64,000 nucleotides of DNA from W11650 sp041844915 (GTDB lineage Bacteria; Bacillota; Clostridia; Lachnospirales; Vallitaleaceae), in contig JBGZBY010000087.1 of NCBI GenBank assembly GCA_041844915.1, positions 39,253 to 103,252 on the forward strand, given 5' to 3'. Positions 1-9,574 of this stretch are shown piece after piece. The notes below the pieces were generated by a model. It saw only the letters and a program-made list of their open reading frames with translations, did not search any database and was not told the origin of the DNA. Positions within the stretch are counted from its first letter, which is position 1; each line of letters opens with the position of its first letter. The position numbers and the translations under genes were made by a program.

Positions 1-2150
1 TGCTAGCTGGGGCAGGATCCGGCAAGACTAAGGTATTGACGCATCGAATTGCTTACTTAATTGAAGAAAAAAAGGTAAAGCCATGGAATATCATGGCGAT
101 TACCTTTACCAACAAAGCAGCTAAGGAGATGCGTGAGAGAATTGATCGCTTGGTTGGCGAAGCGGCGGTTGATATTTGGGTCAGCACCTTTCACAGCAGT
201 TGTGTTCGGATATTGCGGAGATATGCCGAGGCTGTCGGCTTTGAGCGGAGCTTTAGTATCTATGATACGGAGGATGCTAAGAAACTGATTAAAGAAGTGC
301 TAAAGGAGATGAATATTGATTCCAAAGCACTGTCAGAGTCCTATGTGGCAAATTTGATCAGCTCTGCCAAAAACCGTAAGCTGACCCCGCCGGAGCTGGC
401 AAGGGAGGTCAGAGGGGATTTCCGGCAGGAGATGGCGGCCAGAGTCTATGAGGGCTATCAAAAAAAGCTCCATGACAGCAACGCTATGGACTTTGACGAT
501 TTGCTGATGATTACTGTTGAATTGTTGGAAGCGAATCCCGATATTCTGGAGATTTATCAGGAAAAATTTCGCTATATTATGGTCGATGAGTATCAGGATA
601 CCAATGGCGTGCAGTTTGAGCTGGTGAGCCTATTGGCGGCAAAATATAAAAATTTATGCGTGGTCGGCGATGACGATCAGTCAATCTATGCCTTTCGCGG
701 TGCGGATATTACCAATATTTTAAATTTTGAGGAGGTGTATCCGCAGGCCAGAGTGATTCGCTTGGAGCAGAATTATCGTTCCACCAAGAATATTTTAGCG
801 GCGGCCAATGCCGTTATTGCCAATAATCAGAGCCGGAAGGCGAAGGCTCTTTGGACGGAAAATATTGACGGCAGCCGATTGAAGTACAAAAGAGCGGAAA
901 ACGAAAGGGAAGAAGCGGACTTTGTCGTTAAGGAGATTCAAAAGAGCTGTAAGGGGAGTCGGGCATATAATGATTTTGCAGTTCTCTATCGCACCAATGC
1001 CCAATCCAGAAGCGTGGAAGAAGCCTTGGTAAAAGCCAATATCCCCTATACTCTAATCGGCGGAGTAGCCTTTTATCAGCGCAAGGAGATAAAAGACATC
1101 ATCGCCTATTTGAGAGTGATCAATAATCCGAGGGACGGCGTTTCCTTCCTGCGGATTATCAATGAGCCAAGGCGCGGGATTGGCGATAAGAGCATAGAGC
1201 TGCTGCAAAAAATTGCACTGGAAAAGGGCTGCTCGCTCCTAGAGGCAGCAGGGCTGTGTCAAGGTGGTAGCTTTCGCGGAGCGTCTGCTGTATATGATTT
1301 TTATGAGCTTATGCAATATTTGAAGGCAAAGCTGGAAGAAGGAATTGCCTTGGAGGACTGGATAAGGCTGGTATTGGAAAAAACTAAGTATACTGCGGAG
1401 TTGTTAAAGGAAGGAACGCCGGAAAGCCTTGGTAGGATTGATAATATCAACGAATTGATTTCCAAAGCCAAGGAATATGCCGCTCAGAACGCGGAACCGA
1501 CATTAAACGGCTTTTTGGAGGAGGTTGCTTTGGTTGCGTCAGTAGATACCTTGGAGGAAAATGTGAAAAAGGTGGTTCTGATGACGATACATTCCGCCAA
1601 GGGGTTGGAATTTCCGGTTGTTTTCATGATCGGTATGGAAGAAAATCTGTTTCCCAGCTATATGAGCGTTAGCTCTGGTATTGAGAAAGATGTTGAGGAA
1701 GAAAGAAGGCTGGCCTATGTTGGGATTACCAGAGCAAAGGAGGAGCTGTTTTTGACCAATGCCAAGGAAAGACTGATGTATGGAAAAACACAGATTAATC
1801 CAAAATCTCGATTTTTAAAGGAAATTCCGCTGGAGTATTTGGAGGAAATCGTTGCGGAAAGGGAAAAGACGCCACTCTTTGCAGTGGAAAACAAAGCCGG
1901 CAGGGATTTTGGCAGAAGTAAGGTAGTAATGAACCGTAAGCCCTATGCTACGGGCAAATCGGAGTTGCCGTCGCCGCAGCAAAAAACGCTGGATTTTGGC
2001 GTAGGCGATTTGGTTAAGCACAGCAAATACGGCGTCGGCAAGGTGCTGTCAATTGAAAGCGGCGGAGCCGATTATCAAGTGAAGGTGCTGTTTCCTGGGC
2101 ATGGCGAAAAAAAGCTGCTGGCACTTTTGGCAAAGCTGCAAAAAGCATAG
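1..2150 (+). CDS. pcrA: ATP-dependent DNA helicase PcrA/UvrD (5' end outside window)
   Basis: Superfamily 1A 3'-5' DNA helicase of repair and replication restart. The frame is open from base 3, so the start lies upstream; compared with the family roughly 20-30 N-terminal residues are missing. Visible motifs in order: Walker A AGAGSGKT at bases 9-32, motif Ia TFTNKAAKEMRERI, motif II DEYQDTN, motif III VVGDDDQSIYAFRGAD, motif IV EQNYRST, and the C-terminal EERRLAYVGITRAKEE. The last 50 residues (GVGDLVKHSKYGVGKV onward) form the Tudor-like tail that in PcrA contacts RNA polymerase; this tail and the Firmicute context favour PcrA over Rep. A hairpin terminator follows directly, so this is the last gene of its transcript. 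Confidence 0.95.
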   Translation, partial: LAGAGSGKTKVLTHRIAYLIEEKKVKPWNIMAITFTNKAAKEMRERIDRLVGEAAVDIWVSTFHSSCVRILRRYAEAVGFERSFSIYDTEDAKKLIKEVLKEMNIDSKALSESYVANLISSAKNRKLTPPELAREVRGDFRQEMAARVYEGYQKKLHDSNAMDFDDLLMITVELLEANPDILEIYQEKFRYIMVDEYQDTNGVQFELVSLLAAKYKNLCVVGDDDQSIYAFRGADITNILNFEEVYPQARVIRLEQNYRSTKNILAAANAVIANNQSRKAKALWTENIDGSRLKYKRAENEREEADFVVKEIQKSCKGSRAYNDFAVLYRTNAQSRSVEEALVKANIPYTLIGGVAFYQRKEIKDIIAYLRVINNPRDGVSFLRIINEPRRGIGDKSIELLQKIALEKGCSLLEAAGLCQGGSFRGASAVYDFYELMQYLKAKLEEGIALEDWIRLVLEKTKYTAELLKEGTPESLGRIDNINELISKAKEYAAQNAEPTLNGFLEEVALVASVDTLEENVKKVVLMTIHSAKGLEFPVVFMIGMEENLFPSYMSVSSGIEKDVEEERRLAYVGITRAKEELFLTNAKERLMYGKTQINPKSRFLKEIPLEYLEEIVAEREKTPLFAVENKAGRDFGRSKVVMNRKPYATGKSELPSPQQKTLDFGVGDLVKHSKYGVGKVLSIESGGADYQVKVLFPGHGEKKLLALLAKLQKA

Positions 2151-2163
2151 AAGATATACATTG

Positions 2164-2214
2164 AAAATATTGACCTTTCAAAAAAATGGCGAAGGGTCAA
2201 TATTTTTATTTTAT
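2164..2214 (+). terminator. Rho-independent terminator after pcrA
   Basis: A perfect 12-bp stem, AAAATATTGACC at 2164-2175 pairing with 2195-2206, is followed by a T-rich run to about 2214. It begins 14 bases after the helicase stop codon. Confidence 0.8.
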
Positions 2215-2576
2215 TTAAAAGAAAAATACAAATGAGATTGACTTTCATTTGCAGTTGGAATATAATAACAACTAAAGGCCTTTTAAAAATAGTGAAAAAA
2301 ATGACTTAATTTTAAAAATGTTTTCTTAGGTGGTATGAAAAATCCCATATCCGGCAATGCATTAATCCGGGTAGAAAGAAAAATCCCATAAAGCAGGGAA
2401 AACAGAGGTGTTCTATTTCTTTCTGAAAGGGAGATAAGCCAAAAGGGATTGCCGCAGCAAAAAACAGGAAAAAATTTAAGTTGTTTACGAAAAAAATAAC
2501 AAGACTTATGTTATTGGGATTTGATACATAAGAAATATTGATTTGTTAAAACTATAGAAAAGGAGAATGCGATGCA
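2215..2576 (+). promoter_or_regulatory. Leader region of the SLH protease with a direct repeat and an inverted repeat
   Basis: No gene is seen in this 360-base stretch. It holds an exact 13-bp direct repeat GAAAAATCCCATA (2337-2349 and 2378-2390, start-to-start 41 bp) and an inverted repeat AATAACA/TGTTATT (2495-2501 and 2509-2515) about 60 bases before the protease start. The ribosome binding site AAGGAG lies near 2560. No known riboswitch consensus was recognised. A role as regulator binding sites is inference. Confidence 0.35.
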
Positions 2577-5500
2577 ATGAAAAAAATAATCTTAAAAAGA
2601 ATAATGGCTTTTTTACTTTGTTTTGCTCTACTGTTTGGCAGTTTTCCAGAACTGCGGGCAGCGGACAATTTGGTGCAGAATTTACCAGAAAATAATACGG
2701 AACCGGAAAAATATCCATTAATAGAAGCCTTTCTTAATCAGCAGTTAAAGATAGCAGAAGAGAATGCGAATGACATTTATGTATTGGAATTTGAAACAGG
2801 AAAAAAATCGGAAATTCTTAAACAACTGGAGAAAGTGGAAGGACTAACAATCAGATATGATTACGATACGATTTTTGAAGGAGTATCGGTTTTGGTTCCC
2901 AATCGGAAGCTGGAGGAAATAAGGAATATCAGCGGGATTAAGAATATTCAAAAAAATGGCAGTTTTGTTCCTCAAGCAATGAATGCCAGCGAATTGACGA
3001 AGGTTGCAGAAGCAGCTCAATATAATAATACGGTTTTATTTCCGCAGGAGGAAGGCAAGAAATTCGATGGCAGAGGTACAATTATAGCAATTATTGATTC
3101 TGGAATTAATATCAATCATCCGGCTATGCAGATTGATGAAGAAGCAAAACCTTATGTAAAAATAAAAGAATCTGAAATAAAAGAAGGATTTAGCCTTAAA
3201 GTACCAAGAGGATTTAATTATCTTGGGGGCAGCTATGACCTCTTAGAAAGGCTGCCAAGTATTCATGGACTACATGTAGCGGGGATTGCGGCAGGAAATG
3301 ATCCGGCGGGATTTAAAGGGGTTGCACCGAATGCGCAGATTTTTATGTATCGCGTTTTTTCGGATCGCCGTTATAAAAAGCCGGAATATAATTTAGAAAT
3401 TGATAATTACGAGTTTGGCGGAGATGATGCGGTTTATCATGCGATGGAGGACGCAGTAGAAAATGGCGCAGATGTTATCAGCATGAGCATAGGTAGACCG
3501 GGCGGCGGTTATATTGGCGATATTTATTATAATGCAGTAAAAAATGCTACGGAAAAGGGTGTTGCGGTGGTAGCGGCAATTGGTAATTACAGTTCGTCGG
3601 CCTCGTCTAATACTTATGATAATAGCCCGAACAATGCGCTTAATTTAACAGATACTTCGGCTATGACCTATATTGCTGGCGTGAATCAAACACTGTCCGT
3701 TGGCTCCACAGTCAATACTAAGATTTCGCTGGGGAAACTAAAAATAAATGATAGGGAATTCGGCTATGCTTTTTTAGGCACATCAGAAAAGAATAAGCCA
3801 TTGTTTAAAGCGGGAGAGTACGAGCTGGTTTATGTGGGACATGGCAGAAAAAGCGCGTTTAACAATAAGGATTTAAATGGAAAAATTGCGCTGGCATTTC
3901 GCGATGGGAATAAAATTGTCGATAAAATTAAAGAAGCAGCAGAAAAAGGGGCAAAAGGATTTATTTTAATAAATGCGCCGACCCATTATAGTCGGGATCG
4001 TTACCGCAACCAGCCATCCATTAGCTATGAAGTGGATCGGGAGATGACCGCAGTGGTTGAAGATCAAAATATATGGGCAATCAGTATATCGGGAAATGAT
4101 GGAAAAATACTAAAAGAAATGATGGGACAAAATGCGAAAATGAATTTTGATTTTCCAAATGAAAAAATATCCCATCATTTGGCGGAAGAAATTAGAATGT
4201 CAGGATTTAGCGGTTGGGGTCCCAATGCGGAACTAGAACTCAAGCCAGAAGTTGTTGCACCGGGTGAAGCAGTATATTCTTGCTTTAATCATGGGAAATA
4301 CGGCTTTATGTCCGGCACATCTATGTCAACTCCGCATGTGGCTGGAATTAGCGCGCTTTTGAGAGAAAAAGTAAAAGATTTAACGGATAAAAAGGAAATA
4401 GCGAAAAATTTGGGGAAAAGTGCCATCAATAAAATTTTGCTGATGAATACCGCACAACCGTTAAAAGAGCTGCTGCCAGAGATTTCAGAGCTTGAAGTTT
4501 CACCGCGGCGGCAAGGAGCAGGTTTTGTACAAGTAGATGCGGCGCTGAAAAATAATGTTATTGTCACACATAATAACATCGCTTCTGTGGCTTTAAAGGA
4601 AATAAAAGGGAATACGACTTCCTTTGAATTGCGCCTGGATAATTTTTCGGATAAGCAGCAGGCATTTCGCCTTCAATTTGGAAAGGTGCTGGGGGAAACG
4701 CAGATAGCCGTTGAAAAGGACGATACCTATACCGGCAGAGAAGAAGGAGAATTGGAGGATTATGTTAAAACCGCTCAAGTAAATGAAACACATTCCAGAG
4801 AAATTGGAAATGCGAAGATTTTTGGTGATAAGTCAGAAGTAGAAATTCCGGCAGGGCAAAGCGCTACAGTTAAGGTTACATTAAATACAGGAAATAGCCA
4901 AAATGAATTTGTGGAAGGTTTTATTTATTTTGTTTCCAAAAACAAGGAGGATAATCCTGATTTGAGTATTCCATATTTTGGATATAAAGGGGATTGGGAT
5001 AGCGGAAAAATCATAGATTCGCCCAGCTGGGAAAAGGATTCCCTTACCAAACTGACGACTGTTATGGCGACCAAGCCGGTAGGACATGATGAAGAGCCGC
5101 AGTATTTTGAATTGGGAAAGGAAAATGGTGTAATTGATCCAAGCAAAATAGCTTTCACCAATGACCCGTTGAACACATTTTTGATGAGAGAAGTAATTGC
5201 CCGAGTAATTACGCTAAGAGAAGCAAAAGATTTTGAAGTTAGTATTTTAAATGAACAAAAGCAACATATTCGTACATTGTCAACTTCCCATTATTACCGA
5301 AAATTAATTAATAATCTGCAATATGAAAATAGTTGGCATAACAAAGAAAAAATTCAAAAACCGAATTTGCTGTTTTCTTGGAACGGTCAAATCTACGATA
5401 AGAAAAGCGGGGAACTAAAAGCGGCGCCAGAAGGGCAGTATTATTACCGAGTGCGGGCAAAAGTCAGAACAGATGCTCCGTATCAGGAAATTTTAATGCC

Positions 5501-8186
5501 GGTGAGAATTGATAATCAAAAACCACAGGGAATTGTGAAGATTGAAGGACTAAATGTAGTACCGAAGTCTGTGGTGCCAGTAGAAGCACAGGCAAAAAGT
5601 CAAACTGCCAGTCCGGTGGCAATCCAGGCAGCAACAAATGCCTCTATTCAGATTTCCCCGCAGAAGGTATCGGCGCGGCTTCATTTAACCGATAATCATG
5701 GAATATGGTTTGTAGGCGCTTCTTTAGATAATAAGCCATTAAATGTGAAAAAAATATCGAATACAGAATATGTAGTTGAAGATATTAAGGTGAACGGCTT
5801 GACCAAGTCAAAGCTTAGAATTGAAGCGATGGACTATGCCGGCAACCCCATGAAGCCGTATGAAGAAGAATTGAATAAATCAGGTGTATATCATTCGGAA
5901 ACTGGGCAAACATTTGGACCAAAAAAATACATAGAATTAGAAGATGAAGAAGAAAGAAACTGGCGCAATCGTTTAGGAAAATTGATCGCGCCATGGACAG
6001 AATTAACGCCAAGTTCACCGCTATTGGAAGAAGAAAATGGAAGGTACTATTTTAAGGTGGATTGTCTTGATATTCCGGAAGAAAGCGATAACTATAAACT
6101 GAAGATAACCTCTGTCAACACTTTCCGAGGCGGCTATGATAGGATGACAGATATGGATTTGACTCCGGCGCAGGCATGTAATGATTTGAAAATAGAAGTC
6201 AAAAATGGCTTTAATGTTGTCAATATTACTGTTTATAAAGAAGAGGATAAGCACATTGTCTTTAGTCGGGGCTATGCAGTAGTGCTGGATACCGAGCCGC
6301 CGGTGATATCGGAAAATAGCTCCAGCATTGAGTATGAAAAGGAAGAAGACGATGAAAATGAGAAAGGAATTTTTTATACCAATTCAGATATTGTTGAGAT
6401 TAATGGAAAAATAAAGGATAACAATGACCATTGGCGTTTGTTTGTAAATGAAAACAATGTGGAAAGTCATCAGCAGGACGGGGAATTTGATCAGCCAGAA
6501 AGAGAATTTTCCGCAAAGGTGAAAGTAAGTGACGGAGATAAACTGACGCTAAAAGCAGTTGACCGACTGGGAAATGAAAGAATAAAACGCTTTACTGTTG
6601 TACTAGATACCGTTGCACCGACCATAGAGGTTACACCGAAAGAAGAAAGTGGCTATATGGCAAGTACGGTGCTTAAAGTGGAGTTTAAAGACGATAAAGT
6701 CTTGCGTGGCGACGCTTCTAAGGTATTTGTGAATGGGAATCTATATCAGGAGGGTACTCCTTTATCGCAATATGGGGAAAATAAATTTTTCATCTATATG
6801 ATTGCTATGGATAAAGCTGGCAATAAAACTCAAAAGGAGATTTTTGTCAACTTGGAAGACCAGGATAAGGAGTTTGCCGTTCGCTTGAAAAAAGACAGTT
6901 TCTATAAGGCAGAGTTAAAAAATATAGAAGCCCTTTTTGAATTACCGGAGGGAATGAGCGTTGCTTTAGTAGAAGAAGTGGACACTTCTGCTTTTGTAGC
7001 AACAATGAAAGTTGAATTTAAGAATAAATATGGCATGACCAAAACAATGGAGTACTCTGTCAAGCTGTTGGATTCGGACTTTGAAAAATATAAACCAGTC
7101 TTAAAAAAGACGCATTTCCTGGCAGAAGAACTAACAGATGAAGGAGCGCTGTTTGATATTCCGGTAGGAGTGGCGGTTACGATTGAACGAATTGATGCTT
7201 CGGTTGCCGGAGAAAAAAGTATAAAAGCTAGCTTTTATTATGGCAACAAGCAAGCAAAAGCAGAGTATAAAATTACAGTAGTGCCGGAATTAACGGCAAA
7301 ATTGCGCAAGACTTCCTTTATGCCAAGCGAATTAAGGGATATTGCTCAAGTGGTTGAGTTGACAGAAGGCTTGAAAGCAATTTATAAGGAAGAACCGAAT
7401 TTTGCCAAATACGGTGAACAGAAAATTACAATAATTGTAATGGATCATTACGGTCATAAAAAAGAAATTAGCTTTGACATTATACTCAAGGAAGAAATGA
7501 CTTTAACTGCTTATGAGCCGTCCGTTTCAACACCAGTAACAGAAGGAAGCACGCCAGTTGTAAAAAAAGATAAAACCACGACGGATATCAGCAAAGAAAA
7601 AATGTTAAAGAAGGAAACCGCAGAAGATGTAAAATTGATATCATTAAACGATATCAAAGGGCATTGGGCGCAGGAGATAATTCAAGCCGCAGTTAAGGAT
7701 AATCTAATTAAAGGCTATCCAGATGGCAGCTTTAGACCGGACAATAGCTTAAGCAGAGCAGAGTTTGTCGCTTTGCTAAACCGTGTGTTACAGTTAAAGG
7801 CAACAGAAGGGAGCTTAAACTTTAAAGACATTAGTCGTGAAAATTGGTATTATTCCGATTTAGCGGCATTAACAGAGAATGGCTTAATCAATGGTCATTC
7901 TAAAGATGAATTCGCTCCGCAAAAAGCAATTACTCGGTCGGAAATCATTGTAATTTTGCTGCGGTATTTGCATCAGGTCAAAGCGGAAATGCTTCATCGC
8001 TATCAGGAAAAAGAATTCGCTTTTGAAGATAAAGCAGAAATTAACGAGTGGGCATTGCAGTCTTTAAAAGAAGCATATAATTTAGGCTTAGTAATAGGCG
8101 TAGATAATAGAATTATGCCAAATAAAGAAGCAAGTCGGGCGGAAATGATAAAAATGCTGTATCAGTTGAAGCAAATGATGAATTAA
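2577..8186 (+). CDS. SLH-anchored S8 (subtilisin-like) cell-surface serine protease, 1869 aa
   Basis: Secreted endopeptidase held on the cell wall by SLH repeats. A signal peptide covers about residues 1-28 (KKIILKR, then a hydrophobic stretch ending near LRAAD). A propeptide/I9-like segment (about 60-135) leads to the S8 domain with the full triad: Asp174 (IIDSG), His230 (HGLHVAG) and Ser582 (GTSMSTPHVAG). The long His-Ser spacing contains a PA-type insert (about 370-510), as in C5a-peptidase/lactocepin relatives. Fn3-like and bacterial Ig-like modules follow to about 1660, then three SLH motifs from about 1692 to the end (DIKGHWA, FKDISRENWYY, WALQSLKEAYNLG). The start ATG at 2577 overlaps a two-codon ORF (ATG CAA TGA at 2572) that sits closer to the AAGGAG site. 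A paralogue with the same layout lies at 59471-64000. The substrate cannot be read from sequence. Confidence 0.93.
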   Translation: MKKIILKRIMAFLLCFALLFGSFPELRAADNLVQNLPENNTEPEKYPLIEAFLNQQLKIAEENANDIYVLEFETGKKSEILKQLEKVEGLTIRYDYDTIFEGVSVLVPNRKLEEIRNISGIKNIQKNGSFVPQAMNASELTKVAEAAQYNNTVLFPQEEGKKFDGRGTIIAIIDSGININHPAMQIDEEAKPYVKIKESEIKEGFSLKVPRGFNYLGGSYDLLERLPSIHGLHVAGIAAGNDPAGFKGVAPNAQIFMYRVFSDRRYKKPEYNLEIDNYEFGGDDAVYHAMEDAVENGADVISMSIGRPGGGYIGDIYYNAVKNATEKGVAVVAAIGNYSSSASSNTYDNSPNNALNLTDTSAMTYIAGVNQTLSVGSTVNTKISLGKLKINDREFGYAFLGTSEKNKPLFKAGEYELVYVGHGRKSAFNNKDLNGKIALAFRDGNKIVDKIKEAAEKGAKGFILINAPTHYSRDRYRNQPSISYEVDREMTAVVEDQNIWAISISGNDGKILKEMMGQNAKMNFDFPNEKISHHLAEEIRMSGFSGWGPNAELELKPEVVAPGEAVYSCFNHGKYGFMSGTSMSTPHVAGISALLREKVKDLTDKKEIAKNLGKSAINKILLMNTAQPLKELLPEISELEVSPRRQGAGFVQVDAALKNNVIVTHNNIASVALKEIKGNTTSFELRLDNFSDKQQAFRLQFGKVLGETQIAVEKDDTYTGREEGELEDYVKTAQVNETHSREIGNAKIFGDKSEVEIPAGQSATVKVTLNTGNSQNEFVEGFIYFVSKNKEDNPDLSIPYFGYKGDWDSGKIIDSPSWEKDSLTKLTTVMATKPVGHDEEPQYFELGKENGVIDPSKIAFTNDPLNTFLMREVIARVITLREAKDFEVSILNEQKQHIRTLSTSHYYRKLINNLQYENSWHNKEKIQKPNLLFSWNGQIYDKKSGELKAAPEGQYYYRVRAKVRTDAPYQEILMPVRIDNQKPQGIVKIEGLNVVPKSVVPVEAQAKSQTASPVAIQAATNASIQISPQKVSARLHLTDNHGIWFVGASLDNKPLNVKKISNTEYVVEDIKVNGLTKSKLRIEAMDYAGNPMKPYEEELNKSGVYHSETGQTFGPKKYIELEDEEERNWRNRLGKLIAPWTELTPSSPLLEEENGRYYFKVDCLDIPEESDNYKLKITSVNTFRGGYDRMTDMDLTPAQACNDLKIEVKNGFNVVNITVYKEEDKHIVFSRGYAVVLDTEPPVISENSSSIEYEKEEDDENEKGIFYTNSDIVEINGKIKDNNDHWRLFVNENNVESHQQDGEFDQPEREFSAKVKVSDGDKLTLKAVDRLGNERIKRFTVVLDTVAPTIEVTPKEESGYMASTVLKVEFKDDKVLRGDASKVFVNGNLYQEGTPLSQYGENKFFIYMIAMDKAGNKTQKEIFVNLEDQDKEFAVRLKKDSFYKAELKNIEALFELPEGMSVALVEEVDTSAFVATMKVEFKNKYGMTKTMEYSVKLLDSDFEKYKPVLKKTHFLAEELTDEGALFDIPVGVAVTIERIDASVAGEKSIKASFYYGNKQAKAEYKITVVPELTAKLRKTSFMPSELRDIAQVVELTEGLKAIYKEEPNFAKYGEQKITIIVMDHYGHKKEISFDIILKEEMTLTAYEPSVSTPVTEGSTPVVKKDKTTTDISKEKMLKKETAEDVKLISLNDIKGHWAQEIIQAAVKDNLIKGYPDGSFRPDNSLSRAEFVALLNRVLQLKATEGSLNFKDISRENWYYSDLAALTENGLINGHSKDEFAPQKAITRSEIIVILLRYLHQVKAEMLHRYQEKEFAFEDKAEINEWALQSLKEAYNLGLVIGVDNRIMPNKEASRAEMIKMLYQLKQMMN

Positions 8187-8295
8187 AGCGAAATAAGTGG
8201 CATTTAGAGGGCTTAGTCTGATTGCGGCTTTAATGTCTTTATTGTTCAAATCTAACATTTCAAAATTGGAAAATGGAGGAGATGAAAGAGAGATA

Positions 8296-8323
8296 TTGAC
8301 ATTTCAATAAAATCCGGTATAAT
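8296..8323 (+). promoter_or_regulatory. Sigma-A-type promoter of the thiamine-precursor import operon
   Basis: TTGACA at 8296-8301, a 16-bp spacer and TATAAT at 8318-8323, both perfect consensus hexamers. The predicted start near 8330 lies just before the TPP aptamer. Confidence 0.8.
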
Positions 8324-8359
8324 AATTCTGTAGTGAATATCGACGAAGGTCGGATAATT

Positions 8360-8446
8360 AGATATCGTGGGGTGCTTAAAAGGCTGAGATCATACCCGTA
8401 TAACCTGTTCGGATAATGCCGGCGTAGGGAAAATACGATAACAGAG
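8360..8446 (+). ncRNA. TPP riboswitch (THI element)
   Basis: The aptamer core is recognisable by its conserved blocks in order: GGGGTGC near 8369, GGCTGAGA near 8382, ACCC near 8393, ACCTG near 8403 and TGCCGGCGTAGGGA near 8417-8430. The family binds thiamine pyrophosphate and lowers expression when the ligand is abundant. Here the aptamer is followed within ten bases by a strong intrinsic terminator, so control is most likely by premature termination ahead of the importer genes. Confidence 0.95.
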
Positions 8447-8452
8447 GATAGG

Positions 8453-8484
8453 AAAGACCTGCCCCTTTCGGCAGGTCTTTTTTG
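8453..8484 (+). terminator. Terminator of the TPP riboswitch expression platform
   Basis: A perfect 11-bp stem (AAAGACCTGCC at 8453-8463 with 8470-8480) encloses a 6-nt loop and runs into six T residues. It lies between aptamer and first gene, the position of a ligand-controlled attenuator. Confidence 0.9.
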
Positions 8485-8553
8485 CTTTCGGAGAGGATCC
8501 GGAGAAGCAGACTCTGTTGCTTTGCTTAAGTGCTCCCAGAAGGGAGTTTTTTT

Positions 8554-8850
8554 ATGGGAAATGCCAGTATGGCAATTCAGGTGTTGCCAAAGGTGGAGGA
8601 CAAAAGGAAGGTAGTGGAGATTGTAGACCGCGTGATAGAATATATTGCCGGTCATGGGCTGAATTATTTTGTCGGGCCGTTTGAAACTGTGGTGGAGGGC
8701 GATTATGAGCAGCTGATGGAGATATTAAAGGGCTGTCAGAGGATAGCGATAGAAGTTGGAGCGCCTTCGGTTATGAGCTATATTAAGGTCAGCTATCATC
8801 CAAATGACGAGGGACTTAGCATTGAAGAAAAGACTGCAAAATATCATTAA
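8554..8850 (+). CDS. Thiamine-binding protein, MTH1187/YqgV family (98 aa)
   Basis: Small cytosolic ferredoxin-fold protein of the MTH1187/YkoF-like family, members of which bind thiamine or its pyrimidine moiety. Start chosen at ATG 8554 because GAAGGGAG ends 7 bases upstream; an in-frame GTG at 8530 lacks such a site. The pattern fits the family: N-terminal strand MAIQVLP, helix VVEIVDRVIEYI, NYFVGPFETVVEGD, and the AIEVGAPSVMSYIKVSY strand near the end. It is the first gene behind the TPP riboswitch, and its 3' end overlaps the permease start, so co-translation is likely. Whether it acts as carrier, sensor or storage protein for the imported pyrimidine is not known; the thiamine link rests on family plus riboswitch. 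Confidence 0.85.
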   Translation: MGNASMAIQVLPKVEDKRKVVEIVDRVIEYIAGHGLNYFVGPFETVVEGDYEQLMEILKGCQRIAIEVGAPSVMSYIKVSYHPNDEGLSIEEKTAKYH

Positions 8851-9574
8851 TTTTTTATATCGCTATAGCCTTGTGCTGGCGATATTGCTTCTGTGGCAGG
8901 GCTTGTCGGCTCTGCGACTTTTGCCGGAGTTTTTTCTGCCATCACCCTATGCTGTAGTCAAGGCGTTTGTTCAGGATTTTGGATTGATTATGCAGCATAC
9001 CGGGTATACGCTGACAGAGGCTTTTATTGGTATGGTAATTGCCGTTGTGCTGGCATTTGTCTTATCTCTGCTGATGGATGCCTCCAAGCGCATTTATGAT
9101 TTGCTGTACTCGCCGATTGTTGTCAGTCAAACGATTCCGACGGTTGCCATTGCGCCGCTTTTGATTATTTGGCTGGGCTATTATATGGCGCCCAAGATCG
9201 TGCTGGTGGTAATGACTGGCTTTTTTCCGATTTTGATTGCTTTGCTTGACGGCTATCGCTCGGTGGATCCGGACAGCCTTCGGCTTTTGCAAAGCATGGG
9301 AGCAAGCCGCTGGCAGGTTTATCTTCATGGTAAGCTTCCCGCCAGTGTAGGCTATTTTTTTGCTGGGCTTCGGGTATCAGTTTCCTATGCGCTGATTTCA
9401 GCGGTGGTATCCGAATGGCTGGGCGGCTACTACGGCTTGGGCGTATATATGACTAGAGCGCGAAAGGCGGTGGCTCTGGATAAAATGTTTGCCATCATTT
9501 TTTTCGTATCCTTTTTAAGCCTGTTTTTAATGACAGTGGTTGACCGCCTGCATAAGAAATTGGTGAAATATTGA
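8822..9574 (+). CDS. thiX: ABC transporter permease, ThiX-type (thiamine precursor import)
   Basis: Inner-membrane permease of the BPD_transp_1 (TauC/SsuC/ThiX) family. Several membrane segments are visible (LVLAILLLWQGL, FIGMVIAVVLAFVLSLL, IVLVVMTGFFPILIALL, MFAIIFFVSFLSLFLMTVV), with the coupling-helix EAA region around SMGASRWQVYLHGKLPAS. TTG at 8822 is preferred because GAGGG stands 8 bases upstream; an in-frame ATG at 8804 would add six residues but has a poorer site. The gene overlaps the thiamine-binding protein by 29 bases. Substrate assignment (hydroxymethylpyrimidine or a degradation product such as formylaminopyrimidine) comes from the TPP riboswitch and the THI5-like binding protein, not from the permease itself. 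Confidence 0.88.
   Translation: MKKRLQNIINFLYRYSLVLAILLLWQGLSALRLLPEFFLPSPYAVVKAFVQDFGLIMQHTGYTLTEAFIGMVIAVVLAFVLSLLMDASKRIYDLLYSPIVVSQTIPTVAIAPLLIIWLGYYMAPKIVLVVMTGFFPILIALLDGYRSVDPDSLRLLQSMGASRWQVYLHGKLPASVGYFFAGLRVSVSYALISAVVSEWLGGYYGLGVYMTRARKAVALDKMFAIIFFVSFLSLFLMTVVDRLHKKLVKY

Noticed and set aside
2337..2460. c-di-GMP (GEMM) riboswitch before the SLH protease
   Set aside because: None of the conserved GEMM blocks (such as GGCAAACC or the tetraloop receptor) could be found; only a direct repeat is visible.
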